From Nitrososphaerales archaeon TH5893 (GTDB lineage Archaea; Thermoproteota; Nitrososphaeria; Nitrososphaerales; Nitrososphaeraceae), in the NCBI GenBank assembly GCA_014523685.1, contig JAATVT010000206.1:1-18311 (forward strand): a stretch of DNA of 18,311 nucleotides. Reading direction: 5' to 3'. Of the stretch, positions 6,955 to 15,124 are shown in pieces. Under the pieces are notes generated by a model. That model made no database searches and had not been told where the DNA came from. It worked only from the letters and a program-made list of their open reading frames with translations. The translations under genes and the position numbers were made by a program. Positions within the stretch are counted from its first letter, which is position 1, and the number at the start of each line of letters is the position of its first letter.

Positions 6955-7542
6955 TTAAAGTGTAAGATTCCAGATTGGGTACCAAAGAGAATCATCCCTC
7001 TCAAAAGGCATCTCATTTAATATAGTTTCAAAAATTTCTCTTTCAATCTCATTGTCTCTTTCATTTTTACTTACGGGGACAAAAGGGTAAAACTTGTTCG
7101 ATGCAAAATTGTATACAAGATAATGATCATTCTTATTATTGTTGTAGTTTCTAAATTGAAATATTGCTACAAATAGCTGATTTGAAAAGCCCCTATCGTG
7201 TACTGTTTGTCCGACTGCTGATATACCTGATATAATATCCTCGACCTTCCCACTTTGAATTACTATCCATAGATAATCATAAGCATCATTGATTACCCTA
7301 TATGATAGGTCTGAATCTGTCTTGCTCACATCGAGGAAATTTCTGATTTCTTCAACCATCTCTGCAAACATCCTTCCACTAACATTTTTCAAGCCTATCG
7401 CAGCTTTGCCCGTGCTCTTCAAATTAAGTTTAATTTCTAAGGTTATTTGCGCTGAGGATAACGAAAAGAGTGACCCCGAATCTATTGTATAGTCATTGAT
7501 ATGATAACTGGCGTCTTTTCTAATTCTTCTAAAAAAATTCAA
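6955..7542 (-). CDS. pspAB: PspAB-like PspA-associated protein
   Basis: The 195 residues resemble the actinobacterial/archaeal PspAB family as I recall it. Matching blocks are LSSAQITLEIKLNLKSTGKA (about 28-47), the tyrosine-rich DAYDYLWIVI (about 86-95), HDRGFSNQLFVAIFQF (about 114-129), a YNFASNKFYPFVPVSKNERD block (about 144-163) and the C-terminal LWYPIWN. There is no signal peptide or membrane helix, so it is cytoplasmic. The biochemical function is not established. It starts with TTG at 7540-7542, overlapping the htpX stop as TTGA; GGAGG at 7553-7557, 10 nt upstream, supports this. It ends 6 nt from the convergent pspAA stop. The family call rests on memory of motif order and on the HtpX/PspA neighbours. 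Confidence 0.82.
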   Translation of the reverse strand: MNFFRRIRKDASYHINDYTIDSGSLFSLSSAQITLEIKLNLKSTGKAAIGLKNVSGRMFAEMVEEIRNFLDVSKTDSDLSYRVINDAYDYLWIVIQSGKVEDIISGISAVGQTVHDRGFSNQLFVAIFQFRNYNNNKNDHYLVYNFASNKFYPFVPVSKNERDNEIEREIFETILNEMPFERDDSLWYPIWNLTL

Positions 7543-8474
7543 CCCATGGAAGCCTCCATTTCCATGAGTTTCTCTACTCTCTTCTGGACAGGTGGATGGG
7601 TTGAGAAAAGATTTCCGATTGTGCTACCAGATAAGGCTGGAACAATGAAAAATGCGTTCAATCCCTCCACTTGCCTCAAATCTTTTGTAGGTATATTCTT
7701 CATAGTTCCGCTAATCTTCATCAAAGCATTAGCTAATTTGACGGGTTTTCCAGTCATTTGGGCTGACCCTCTATCAGCTGCAAATTCGCGGTAGCGGGAG
7801 ATGGCACGTATAACAAGGAAGCTTATTACCCATGTCAACATCGCTACGGCAATCACAATAATCATAGCCCCAGCTGAATTATTACTACGATTCCCACCAT
7901 ATCCCATTCCTCCACTATACAGCCCGCCATAGAATCCAAATTGCATTAGGTACCACGCTACTGTAGAGAACAGACTTGCAAGAGTTAAAACCAGGACATC
8001 TCTGTTCCTAATATGTGTCAATTCATGTGCTATGACAGATTCCAATTCTAATGTATCCAAGATTTCCATAAGACCAGTAGTCACAGCCACTACTGATGAT
8101 TTGGGTCCTTTGCCCGTTGCAAATGCATTTGGCATATGTGCTTTTATAACCGCAATCTTGGGCTTTGGAAGATTGTTCCTAGCAACTATTCTTTCTACCA
8201 AATCATGTAATTCAGGGAATTGATCCCTCGTTACTAGTTTCGCTCCCGAGCTCCATAGTACTATCTTGTCAGAAAAGTACCATTGCGCTAATATCATTAC
8301 GGAAGCAACGATAGCTATAGGAACAAATCCTAAACCAAGATATGCAAGTACACTTAGAAAAATTATGTATAACAGGCCGAGAATAGCGAAACTGAGAATC
8401 ATACGAGCAACTAAACCTGTCTCTCTCTTTTGCCATGCCGGTCTTGTGCTACTAGACAAATAACTCCGTAACAA
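7539..8474 (-). CDS. htpX: HtpX-type membrane zinc metalloprotease (M48)
   Basis: HtpX cleaves misfolded membrane proteins from the cytoplasmic side. The 311 residues have two N-terminal helices (about 24-48 and 50-68), the zinc motif HELTH (H150, E151, H154) and the third ligand E230 in SRYREFAADRGSAQMTG. Two further hydrophobic stretches occur (about 163-180 and 202-226), with a Gly/Tyr-rich loop between them (GGLYSGGMGYGG). The C-terminal STHPPVQKRVEKL is typical of the family. The start is TTG at 8472-8474, directly after an in-frame TGA; the first in-frame ATG (residue 25) would delete part of helix 1. It overlaps pspAB by 4 nt and lies 27 nt after the aminotransferase gene. A TTAAAAGT about 25 nt upstream may be its own promoter. 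Confidence 0.93.
   Translation of the reverse strand: MLRSYLSSSTRPAWQKRETGLVARMILSFAILGLLYIIFLSVLAYLGLGFVPIAIVASVMILAQWYFSDKIVLWSSGAKLVTRDQFPELHDLVERIVARNNLPKPKIAVIKAHMPNAFATGKGPKSSVVAVTTGLMEILDTLELESVIAHELTHIRNRDVLVLTLASLFSTVAWYLMQFGFYGGLYSGGMGYGGNRSNNSAGAMIIVIAVAMLTWVISFLVIRAISRYREFAADRGSAQMTGKPVKLANALMKISGTMKNIPTKDLRQVEGLNAFFIVPALSGSTIGNLFSTHPPVQKRVEKLMEMEASMG
7553..7557 (-). promoter_or_regulatory. Ribosome-binding site of pspAB (decides a TTG start)
   Basis: GGAGG on the minus strand lies inside the last codons of htpX, 10 nt before the TTG at 7542. It supports the unusual start and translational coupling with htpX. Confidence 0.5.
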
Positions 8475-8501
8475 TCATAATTATGCTGAGACTACTTTTA
8501 A

Positions 8502-9689
8502 TTATTTGTATGATTCGTGCATAAAAAATTCCAACTTGTCCATTGCCTGTTCTAACACCTCTTCCTTTGGGAGATAGACTATCCTAAAATGGCTCGAGCC
8601 GAAGGCTTTGCCGAACCCCGATCCCTGCACTGTGAGTACACCTGTTTTGCTTAGCAAATCTAGCACAAACTGCTGATCATCCTCCCAATACCGATCTAAG
8701 TTTACCTTTGGAAATACATAAAATGCACCATGAGGGATCCTACAAGAAATTCCCTCCATTGCATTTAGACGTTTTACAATGTAATCTCTTCTTTTCCGCA
8801 ACTTTTCTACCATATCTATAATATGAGTTTGTGGTCCGCGCAATGCTTCCACTGCGGCTACCTGAACGGGTAAATTAGAAGAAATCCGTACGCGAGCAAG
8901 TTTGGGCACGTTTTTTCGTAACTCATCTAGCCCACTTGCATTACTATTGAAGCATACGTATCCACACCGCCATCCAGTCATCAGATATGATTTTGAAAAC
9001 CCATTAAGTAGAATCACCGGAGCATCCTTTGACACCTTACCGATACCCGTAAATTGATCGTCAAAAACAATCTTGTCATAGATTTCATCTGTAATGATGT
9101 ACAAATTGTGCTCAGCAGCAACATCAATTAGTTGTTGAAGGCTCTTGCGATCAAATACCTCGCCAGTCGGATTGTTGGGACTGATTATGCATATAGCCCT
9201 AGTTCTTGGAGTAATCTTAGATATCAAGTCCTCTAAATCTGGTCTACCATCTTCATTAATTCTAAATTCAACGGGTTTTCCCCCATAAAATTTCACATAT
9301 GAAGAATAGGGTGGATAATATGGTCCAGACATAAGTACTTCCGAGTTAGGATCCACGATGGAAGCCAATATCATATCTAGGCCTTCAGATACGCCGTTAG
9401 TAATTAGAACATCATCTTCTGTAACAGACATCCCTTTCTGGGATTCTTTTTCTGTTACAGCTTTCTTTAATTCTGGTAATCCCTCCGAATCAGTATAGTA
9501 GTTCTTGTTATCTTTAACTGCATTAATTAATGCTGACTTAATATGGTCTGGAGTCTTAAAGTCATATTTTACAGGATCTCCGATATTCAAGTATATGACT
9601 TGGCCGCCATTGCTCTCGTATTTCCTCGCGTGCAGAATAATATCACGTATAGCATATTCCACTCCATTTGTCCTGTCTGATACTTTCAA
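8502..9689 (-). CDS. Class I/II pyridoxal-phosphate aminotransferase (AlaT/AspC-like)
   Basis: Transfers amino groups between an amino acid and a 2-oxo acid; alanine or aspartate are the likely donors, but the substrate is not set by sequence. The 395 residues are normal for fold-type I. Visible residues: the substrate loop LNIGDPVKYDF (34-44), NYYTDSEGLPELK, Y124-Y125 in GPYYPPYSSY, N173 in SPNNPTGE, D201 and Y204 in TDEIYDK, the PLP lysine K233 in GFSKSYLMTGWRCGY, and the carboxylate-binding Arg in SSHFRIVYLP near the C-terminus. The start is TTG at 9687-9689: an in-frame TAA lies immediately upstream and the next Met is residue 87, after conserved sequence. It is first in a minus-strand run with htpX and pspAB, though a stress link is not obvious. 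Confidence 0.92.
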   Translation of the reverse strand: MKVSDRTNGVEYAIRDIILHARKYESNGGQVIYLNIGDPVKYDFKTPDHIKSALINAVKDNKNYYTDSEGLPELKKAVTEKESQKGMSVTEDDVLITNGVSEGLDMILASIVDPNSEVLMSGPYYPPYSSYVKFYGGKPVEFRINEDGRPDLEDLISKITPRTRAICIISPNNPTGEVFDRKSLQQLIDVAAEHNLYIITDEIYDKIVFDDQFTGIGKVSKDAPVILLNGFSKSYLMTGWRCGYVCFNSNASGLDELRKNVPKLARVRISSNLPVQVAAVEALRGPQTHIIDMVEKLRKRRDYIVKRLNAMEGISCRIPHGAFYVFPKVNLDRYWEDDQQFVLDLLSKTGVLTVQGSGFGKAFGSSHFRIVYLPKEEVLEQAMDKLEFFMHESYK

Positions 9690-9748
9690 TTAAATAAATC
9701 TAAAGAGAATTTACCTAGATAAATTGTTATGTTTAGAAAATAAATCGA

Positions 9749-9757
9749 TTATATATG
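9749..9757. promoter_or_regulatory. Strong near-palindromic TATA box, possibly bidirectional
   Basis: TTATATATG stands out in the 276-bp gap between the aminotransferase (minus) and tRNA-Arg (plus). On the minus strand it would start the aminotransferase transcript near 9727, with a leader of about 38 nt. On the plus strand it would start near 9777, where no gene longer than 8 codons begins. Confidence 0.4.
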
Positions 9758-9927
9758 TACCCCTGGTTATAATCATGACTCAGCTAAATCACTACAATTA
9801 AACGGTATAGAAGCAAGAACTTAGACTCTCAATGCTTAGTATGACAGGGGATTGTATCGAAATTCTTTTCCATAATCTTGATAAATCCTAATATTCGTGG
9901 CTTCTGATTTTATCTCTATAGTTCACT

Positions 9928-9936
9928 AAAATATAT
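9928..9936 (+). promoter_or_regulatory. Box A (TATA) of tRNA-Arg
   Basis: AAAATATAT is centred about 33 nt before the mature tRNA 5' end, a normal spacing for archaeal tRNA genes with a short 5' leader. Confidence 0.5.
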
Positions 9937-9965
9937 GTAGTCTTTATGACATGACTAGTATTGAT

Positions 9966-10040
9966 GGGTCCGTAGCGTAGTCAGGATATCGCGGCGGTCT
10001 TCGGAACCGCAGATCGAGGGATCGAAGCCCTCCGGGCCCG
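9966..10040 (+). tRNA. tRNA-Arg (anticodon TCG)
   Basis: A full cloverleaf folds by hand. The acceptor stem GGGTCCG pairs with CGGGCCC (one G-U pair), with G73 as the discriminator. The D stem is GCG/CGC. The anticodon stem GCGGT/ACCGC closes the loop CTTCGGA, giving anticodon TCG for CGA codons. The T stem is GAGGG/CCCTC with loop ATCGAAG. There is no intron in the anticodon loop and CCA is not encoded. Position 54 is A where T is usual. The gene converges with the helicase gene, whose stop is 47 nt downstream. Confidence 0.96.
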
Positions 10041-10087
10041 AATACTGGGTCGAGCAGCAGAATTGTCTATTTCAGATAGTTGTCGAG

Positions 10088-12349
10088 CTATGAAGTTCCT
10101 ATTATCTGCTTTACTTTTATGCAAAGTATGCCGTCTTCATGATATAGCTCTCCTATGGCTTTAAACCGGATACCTTTCTTCAGATATTCTCTCGGTCCTT
10201 CATAGTCATAATGATTTAATCTTGCGTGCCATTTGTCATCAACCATTACCAGTGCTTTTCCTTGTATGATTTTCTCTACTAATAGATTAAGAGTCTTTCC
10301 TATTGTCTGCCTGTATCCCCAATATGTGGACGCAACTGTGCCTTCGTTTTTCCACTCTACTCTCCTTAGCTTTTCTAGTTTTTTTATTGCATCAATTATT
10401 ACTGAATAATCAATATCTAGAATTTCGGTAAGCTTCTCAATCTCTATTCCATTTCTACCATACTTTTGGAGCTCAATGTAAATACGTCGTGCAGCTCTGT
10501 CAACATCCCTTTTCAATTTTCCAGTTAACATCTCAGCTTCAATAGATAGTGAATTCATTCTCCTGTTCCTGCGCAGTGTGTTCAACCTTTCATTAGCTTG
10601 CTCCTGAGACAACATCCCCTGAGTAATAGCCAACTTAACAGTCTCCGATAGATTGTCTTCTACTCTCTTGTTCCTTCTCTCTATAACAATCAATTCTTCT
10701 TGTGTCATCAGGTTAGGTCTTAATTGAGCGTCTCTGGAAAGCGGCTTAAATGTAGTCTTAATAGAGGCCAATAATTCTTTCATTTTCTGTACTCGCCTAG
10801 TGCTCGCATTAAGATAGCGTGCATCTATACTATCTTTCATCGCAAGTATGATAACCAATCCTGACGAATTCCTTCCCGTTCTTCCTCTTCTCTGAATATA
10901 TCTAATTTCACTAGGAATAGGCTCATAGAACACAACTAAATCCACCTCGGGTATGTCAAGACCCTCTTCAGCAATAGATGTTGCGACCAAAACCTGATAA
11001 TCCCCGCCCCTGAAGAATTCGAGAACCTCGGCTTGCTTCTCTTGTGTCATGCCATCGTCACCCAACCGACTTGCTTGTCCTACAAATCTAGAGCATGAAA
11101 TTTTATTCCTAGATAAGATTTCTACGATGTGTTTCGCAGTCTCCCTGTATTGTGTGAAGATTAGAATTCTTGAATTTTGATTGTAGTATTTGCTATTATT
11201 TATTTCAGTATTCTCACTATACCCATTTCTAATCTGAGGATGATCTTTACTTTGTTTTACCAGCTGAAGTAAATACTGAATCTTGGGGCCCTCATTTGTC
11301 ATATTCTGTAGAAGTGCCCTTATCTCCATAATATCTGGGTGTTTGAGAATTGCAGAGTATGTCTTTCCCTTCTCTTCCTGCTCCATTCTATCTAGAAAGG
11401 CCTTTAATGAAAAAGACCCCTGGCTCTCTATCAGCTCGAGACAGTACATGAGTGTTAGAGCAGAGGATTGATTCATTAGTGCCGTATACAATATACTTCT
11501 TTGCTCCTCCATCGTAAGTTCTATTGTATAACGAAGCTCATCCCCTAGAGAGATTAGATCTCTTTTGAATACCCATTCCAGCGATTTTTTTCTCAACATT
11601 CCGTTATGGATAAGCCATTTTAATTTCTCATGAAGCATAGAACGAAGTTTTGAAGCGATGTAAAGATATTCTTGTGAAAGACTAAACCACTCCCAATTTA
11701 CCTCTATTGGATTGACGTATGGTTTTACATCAGGATCCTCTTCATTCCGATATTCCAGATTCTCAATATAGAGGTTATCACATACCTCTTGTACTCTGCT
11801 TCTTTCGGCCCCTGGACTTGCCGTCAAACCCAGTATCATAGGATAATGAGACTGATTGACGTATTCTTTAGCGACTAAAGCATAGGAGTAATCCTTCACT
11901 GCTTTATGCGCCTCATCAAAAACCAAAAGGCTAAAATCTCTTAGTTGTAACCTGCCTTCATTCAGGTCATTTTTTACGATCTCGGGAGTAGCAAATATCA
12001 GTCTAACTTCCGCTTTGTCCCACACAGCTCTTCTCGTCTCTGGAGGAGTTTTGCCTGTAACAGACACAACTTGTTCTTCTAGAATTTTTAGAACTGAGGA
12101 AAACATTCTTAAGTGCTGACCCACTAGCGGCCGAGTCGGAGCCATGACTAATACTCTTTTGTCCCTATGCTTGTAGAGCGTCTCCGCACAAACTAGAATG
12201 GATATTATCGTTTTGCCCAGAGCTGTGGGCAGGATTACTAGAGTATTGCTTCGTGATGCCGAATCTGCTATATTTTTCTGATATAGCCTATATTCTATAG
12301 TATTGTCCCAGATGATAGGATGCCTTACGTAAACAGGCGAAGATGACAT
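10088..12349 (-). CDS. hef: Hef/FANCM-type superfamily 2 helicase lacking a nuclease domain
   Basis: Archaeal Hef remodels stalled forks and branched DNA. The 753 residues carry SF2 motifs: motif I LPTALGKTII (about 40-49), APTRPLVGQH (70-79), DEAH (145-148), TASPG (176-180), then the helical insert typical of Hef/MPH1 (about 215-370). The second RecA domain has RILIFTQYRET (394-403), ATSIAEEGLDIPEVD (456-470) and QRRGRTGR (486-493). Euryarchaeal Hef continues into an XPF-type nuclease; here no ERKxxxD motif follows. Instead there is a basic helical region (about 545-620), a winged-helix-like segment (about 620-680) and a probable beta-rich end. The ATG at 12349 has a TTAAAATT box upstream. 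Upstream on the same strand is a small conserved gene; a DUF790 nuclease is divergent. Confidence 0.93.
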   Translation of the reverse strand: MSSSPVYVRHPIIWDNTIEYRLYQKNIADSASRSNTLVILPTALGKTIISILVCAETLYKHRDKRVLVMAPTRPLVGQHLRMFSSVLKILEEQVVSVTGKTPPETRRAVWDKAEVRLIFATPEIVKNDLNEGRLQLRDFSLLVFDEAHKAVKDYSYALVAKEYVNQSHYPMILGLTASPGAERSRVQEVCDNLYIENLEYRNEEDPDVKPYVNPIEVNWEWFSLSQEYLYIASKLRSMLHEKLKWLIHNGMLRKKSLEWVFKRDLISLGDELRYTIELTMEEQRSILYTALMNQSSALTLMYCLELIESQGSFSLKAFLDRMEQEEKGKTYSAILKHPDIMEIRALLQNMTNEGPKIQYLLQLVKQSKDHPQIRNGYSENTEINNSKYYNQNSRILIFTQYRETAKHIVEILSRNKISCSRFVGQASRLGDDGMTQEKQAEVLEFFRGGDYQVLVATSIAEEGLDIPEVDLVVFYEPIPSEIRYIQRRGRTGRNSSGLVIILAMKDSIDARYLNASTRRVQKMKELLASIKTTFKPLSRDAQLRPNLMTQEELIVIERRNKRVEDNLSETVKLAITQGMLSQEQANERLNTLRRNRRMNSLSIEAEMLTGKLKRDVDRAARRIYIELQKYGRNGIEIEKLTEILDIDYSVIIDAIKKLEKLRRVEWKNEGTVASTYWGYRQTIGKTLNLLVEKIIQGKALVMVDDKWHARLNHYDYEGPREYLKKGIRFKAIGELYHEDGILCIKVKQIIGTS

Positions 12350-12398
12350 TATTCAAATCAAAAAATTTTAATCAATATTTCATTTTTACCTGTAGATG

Positions 12399-12731
12399 TC
12401 ATATTTCAAATATATCTTCTGCTCCACTCTTCTGAACTGTCCTTTTTTCAGGATTGACATCATCTATACTCCTTGCTAGTTGAGAAAGTTTAGGATTTGA
12501 AATTAGTTTTCCTATCTCTTCAAGCTCCGAGGCAGATCGTATTATGACACCCCTTTTCTTGGTGGGCGACCCTGAAGAAGACAGGGGATTTATTTCTATA
12601 GCAATAGATGGAGAAGCCCCTTTATATGCAGGTATCTTGAGTAGGAATACTCCTGGGATACTGGTCGCTTTTTTATCCCAATCTCGCCCCTCCTTTAGAA
12701 ACTGAACTAATCTATTATCAACCGATGACAT
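12399..12731 (-). CDS. Small conserved archaeal protein, function unknown
   Basis: This protein has 110 residues from the ATG at 12729-12731. A TTG ten codons upstream (12761) also opens the frame, but it lies only about 8 nt from a TATA box (12769-12776) and so would precede the transcript start; I prefer the ATG. The sequence begins SSVDNRLVQFLKEGRDWDKK, has a Ser/Pro/Lys middle (NPLSSSGSPTKKRGVIIRS, about 48-66), then a short helix and the acidic end GAEDIFEI. No membrane helix or Cys/His cluster is present. The look is of a compact soluble protein with a basic patch; I recall similar crenarchaeal/thaumarchaeal proteins of unknown role. It is followed after 49 nt by the Hef helicase, suggesting a repair-related job, by context only. 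Confidence 0.7.
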   Translation of the reverse strand: MSSVDNRLVQFLKEGRDWDKKATSIPGVFLLKIPAYKGASPSIAIEINPLSSSGSPTKKRGVIIRSASELEEIGKLISNPKLSQLARSIDDVNPEKRTVQKSGAEDIFEI

Positions 12732-12768
12732 ATACCGTATTACGACATACTGCCAAATCAATCTTTCA

Positions 12769-12776
12769 TTTTATAG
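12769..12776 (-). promoter_or_regulatory. TATA box of the small gene upstream of hef
   Basis: CTATAAAA on the minus strand predicts a transcript start near 12747. That supports the ATG at 12731 over the upstream TTG at 12761. Confidence 0.5.
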
Positions 12777-12906
12777 ACAGACTCATTGTTAGGTTACTCT
12801 TCACTACAGCACAAAGCCAACAGTTTAACGTAAAGAATCGATTAAAACGAATACGCATCAGTAAAAATTAAAAGAAAAATTTGAATTATCATATCTAGTA
12901 TCTGAT

Positions 12907-14886
12907 ATGTTACCGCTTCAATTACTCAGGATTAGTATATTCAATAAGGGTAAGAACATATCTCCCATATTTTGTAGGTCTGCTGACGTCTCTTCTTATG
13001 AGCTAAAACTAGCTGCTGACATAATCAAGCAGTTTGAGGAATCATTTAGAAAAAGAGAAACCAAAAGACTACTTGGAGAAAGGATATCCTTACTTGAAAC
13101 ATCCAATAATGACTACAAATTAGTGAGGGGGCTATATACCCTTCTTGAAAGACGCTGCAAATTCATCAGTGTGGAAGGTCAGAAACCTACAGCAATTCTA
13201 GATGGCAAATCCGGTATTGTTGATCTTGATCCTTTTCATATTAGAAAATATTTATTTGAAGAATCGTCAGCGAGAGGATATGCTCTGACTGATCATGAGA
13301 GAAAAGAAATAATCAATTCCGTTTCTTCAAGAATAAGGGTATCTGAGGACATAATTATCAGAAATATGTGGGCCGATTTAGAGGAGAACATGATCTTACA
13401 AGAACTTAGGACATTAGAACCTGAGAAATTGATTGCATGGTATAATCTATCATTGATGCAAACACTACTATTTAATTGCACAAATCTCGAATTCATTATT
13501 CAAGGCGGGTATAATTGGAAACGAGTTCTCAGAACCGTAAAAAGATTAGGCCTAATGTACAATTTGCATTATAGACAGAAGGAAGGTCCTGAAGGAACCC
13601 AAAAAGAAACACATAGTCAGAAAACTAATCAAGACATCTATAATGCAGCTAGCGAAAATCCATTACATACAACCGATAATTATGACGAAAATAATATTCT
13701 CTGTTCTATCGATGGTCCACTCAGCATTTTTAAACTAACTGATAGATATGGGACTTCAATTGCAAAACTTCTTCCTTCAATTATTGTGACTGGAAATTGG
13801 TCTCTTAAGGCATCAATTGTACGTAAAACTTCTACAATGGGAAAGAAAATTTATGAATTTATGTTGTCCAGCGAAGAATCGCCAAGTCTTCCCAGTGAAT
13901 CTGATCTCTTTGTCTATAATAATGACAACATTAAGAACACAATCTTGGAAAGATCGTCATACTCGGCTTCTTCACCTGCTGATCCATTTGACAGCAATGT
14001 AGAACAAAAATTTGCGCTGAAATTCAAACAATTTTCTAATGGGTGGAACCTCATAAGAGAACCCAATCCACTTATAGTGTCTAATGGCAAAGGCTTCATT
14101 CCAGATTTTGTGTTTGAAAAATATGGTATCAAGGTATATTTGGAAATTGTAGGATTCTGGACAAACAATTATCTTGTTAGAAAAATACAGAAAATAGCAG
14201 ATATTATTTCATTATCATCATCAGTCTCCTCAGCAAATGACTCTACAGGTTCAAAGCCCAATCCAAGTGTTGACATAAAGAATTTCTTTGTCGCTGTAAA
14301 TATGGACAGCTACGTATCGGGTAGCGGCCTAAATAGTGAAAAGGTACTTACCACCCTGAGGTTGTCAGATTATATTGATAAAGGCCAGCTTATAAAATAC
14401 AAAAATGATAACGTACCCATTAAACCGATTCTTGATCATCTAAAATCAATAGATCTTAAAATGATTGGAAAATTGGCGAGAATTAATCGCACTCAGTTGA
14501 TAGAAGAATTAAACCGCCTTACTATCATTGATTCTGATGACAGATCAAACTCCAGTGGCGTAATTTCGCTTGCGAAATTAGCAGAAAAGTATGATGTTCC
14601 AGTAGAGTCAATTCTTCAAATTGTCAAGGATAGTGGCGACATAAATGTCAATAGCTTCAAAGCCCGCTACCTGGTAGAGGACAGTTATCTGATTTCACTT
14701 GCTAAACTAACGGAAATAAAACCACACTTGGGAAATGACATTCGGTATATCGACGCTTGTAGAATTCTATCAGAACATCACATACCAGAAATATGTTACA
14801 ATTTTATTCTTCACAAGATTGGATATGATGTAATATGGAACAGTATGGATATTAATGGGGCCACCATAAAATTACAGAATACTTAA
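12907..14886 (+). CDS. DUF790/Bax1-family nuclease, extended
   Basis: Bax1 proteins are archaeal nucleases known as partners of the XPB helicase in DNA repair. The N-terminus MLPLQLLRISIFNKGK is typical. The PD-(D/E)XK-like nuclease core is at about 360-425: E366 in DSNVEQKFA, then REPNPLI, D400 in GFIPDFVFE and E413 in YLEIVGFWT. The 659 residues exceed the roughly 400-500 usual for the family. The extra length comes from a polar insert (about 222-262, rich in Thr/Asn/Glu), a Ser-rich segment (about 435-455) and a C-terminal extension (about 525-659) with two related helical stretches (ISLAKLAEKY and ISLAKLTEIK). It is divergent from the small gene and Hef helicase; no XPB gene is in the window, so Hef is the nearest possible partner. 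Confidence 0.88.
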   Translation: MLPLQLLRISIFNKGKNISPIFCRSADVSSYELKLAADIIKQFEESFRKRETKRLLGERISLLETSNNDYKLVRGLYTLLERRCKFISVEGQKPTAILDGKSGIVDLDPFHIRKYLFEESSARGYALTDHERKEIINSVSSRIRVSEDIIIRNMWADLEENMILQELRTLEPEKLIAWYNLSLMQTLLFNCTNLEFIIQGGYNWKRVLRTVKRLGLMYNLHYRQKEGPEGTQKETHSQKTNQDIYNAASENPLHTTDNYDENNILCSIDGPLSIFKLTDRYGTSIAKLLPSIIVTGNWSLKASIVRKTSTMGKKIYEFMLSSEESPSLPSESDLFVYNNDNIKNTILERSSYSASSPADPFDSNVEQKFALKFKQFSNGWNLIREPNPLIVSNGKGFIPDFVFEKYGIKVYLEIVGFWTNNYLVRKIQKIADIISLSSSVSSANDSTGSKPNPSVDIKNFFVAVNMDSYVSGSGLNSEKVLTTLRLSDYIDKGQLIKYKNDNVPIKPILDHLKSIDLKMIGKLARINRTQLIEELNRLTIIDSDDRSNSSGVISLAKLAEKYDVPVESILQIVKDSGDINVNSFKARYLVEDSYLISLAKLTEIKPHLGNDIRYIDACRILSEHHIPEICYNFILHKIGYDVIWNSMDINGATIKLQNT

Positions 14887-14936
14887 CTGGCACCAATATT
14901 ACCTGATTCGTCTATGAGACTTGTATATATCAATCC

Positions 14937-14942
14937 TTTTTT
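14937..14942 (+). terminator. Possible T-tract terminator after the DUF790 gene
   Basis: A run of six T lies 51 nt past the stop codon. No stem-loop precedes it, which is normal for archaeal termination. The rest of 14887-15124 shows nothing I can name. Confidence 0.35.
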
Positions 14943-15124
14943 AACCCGCTCATTTTCACATATTCAGCTATATGATCTATAACCAAGGCCATATTCGTTA
15001 CATGTAAACTAAAAATACCGAGAATTTGGAAGCAGTTACATAATTATGCTACTCACTGTGGAAATCCAGTGATATTCTGCGGTAGGATAGGTTTCTTTAT
15101 AGCACATATCCTGCACCTTTATAT

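Noticed and set aside
12732..12761. Ten-codon N-terminal extension of the small gene upstream of hef, from a TTG
   Set aside because: It lies almost on the TATA box and would precede the predicted transcript start; the ATG at 12731 fits better.
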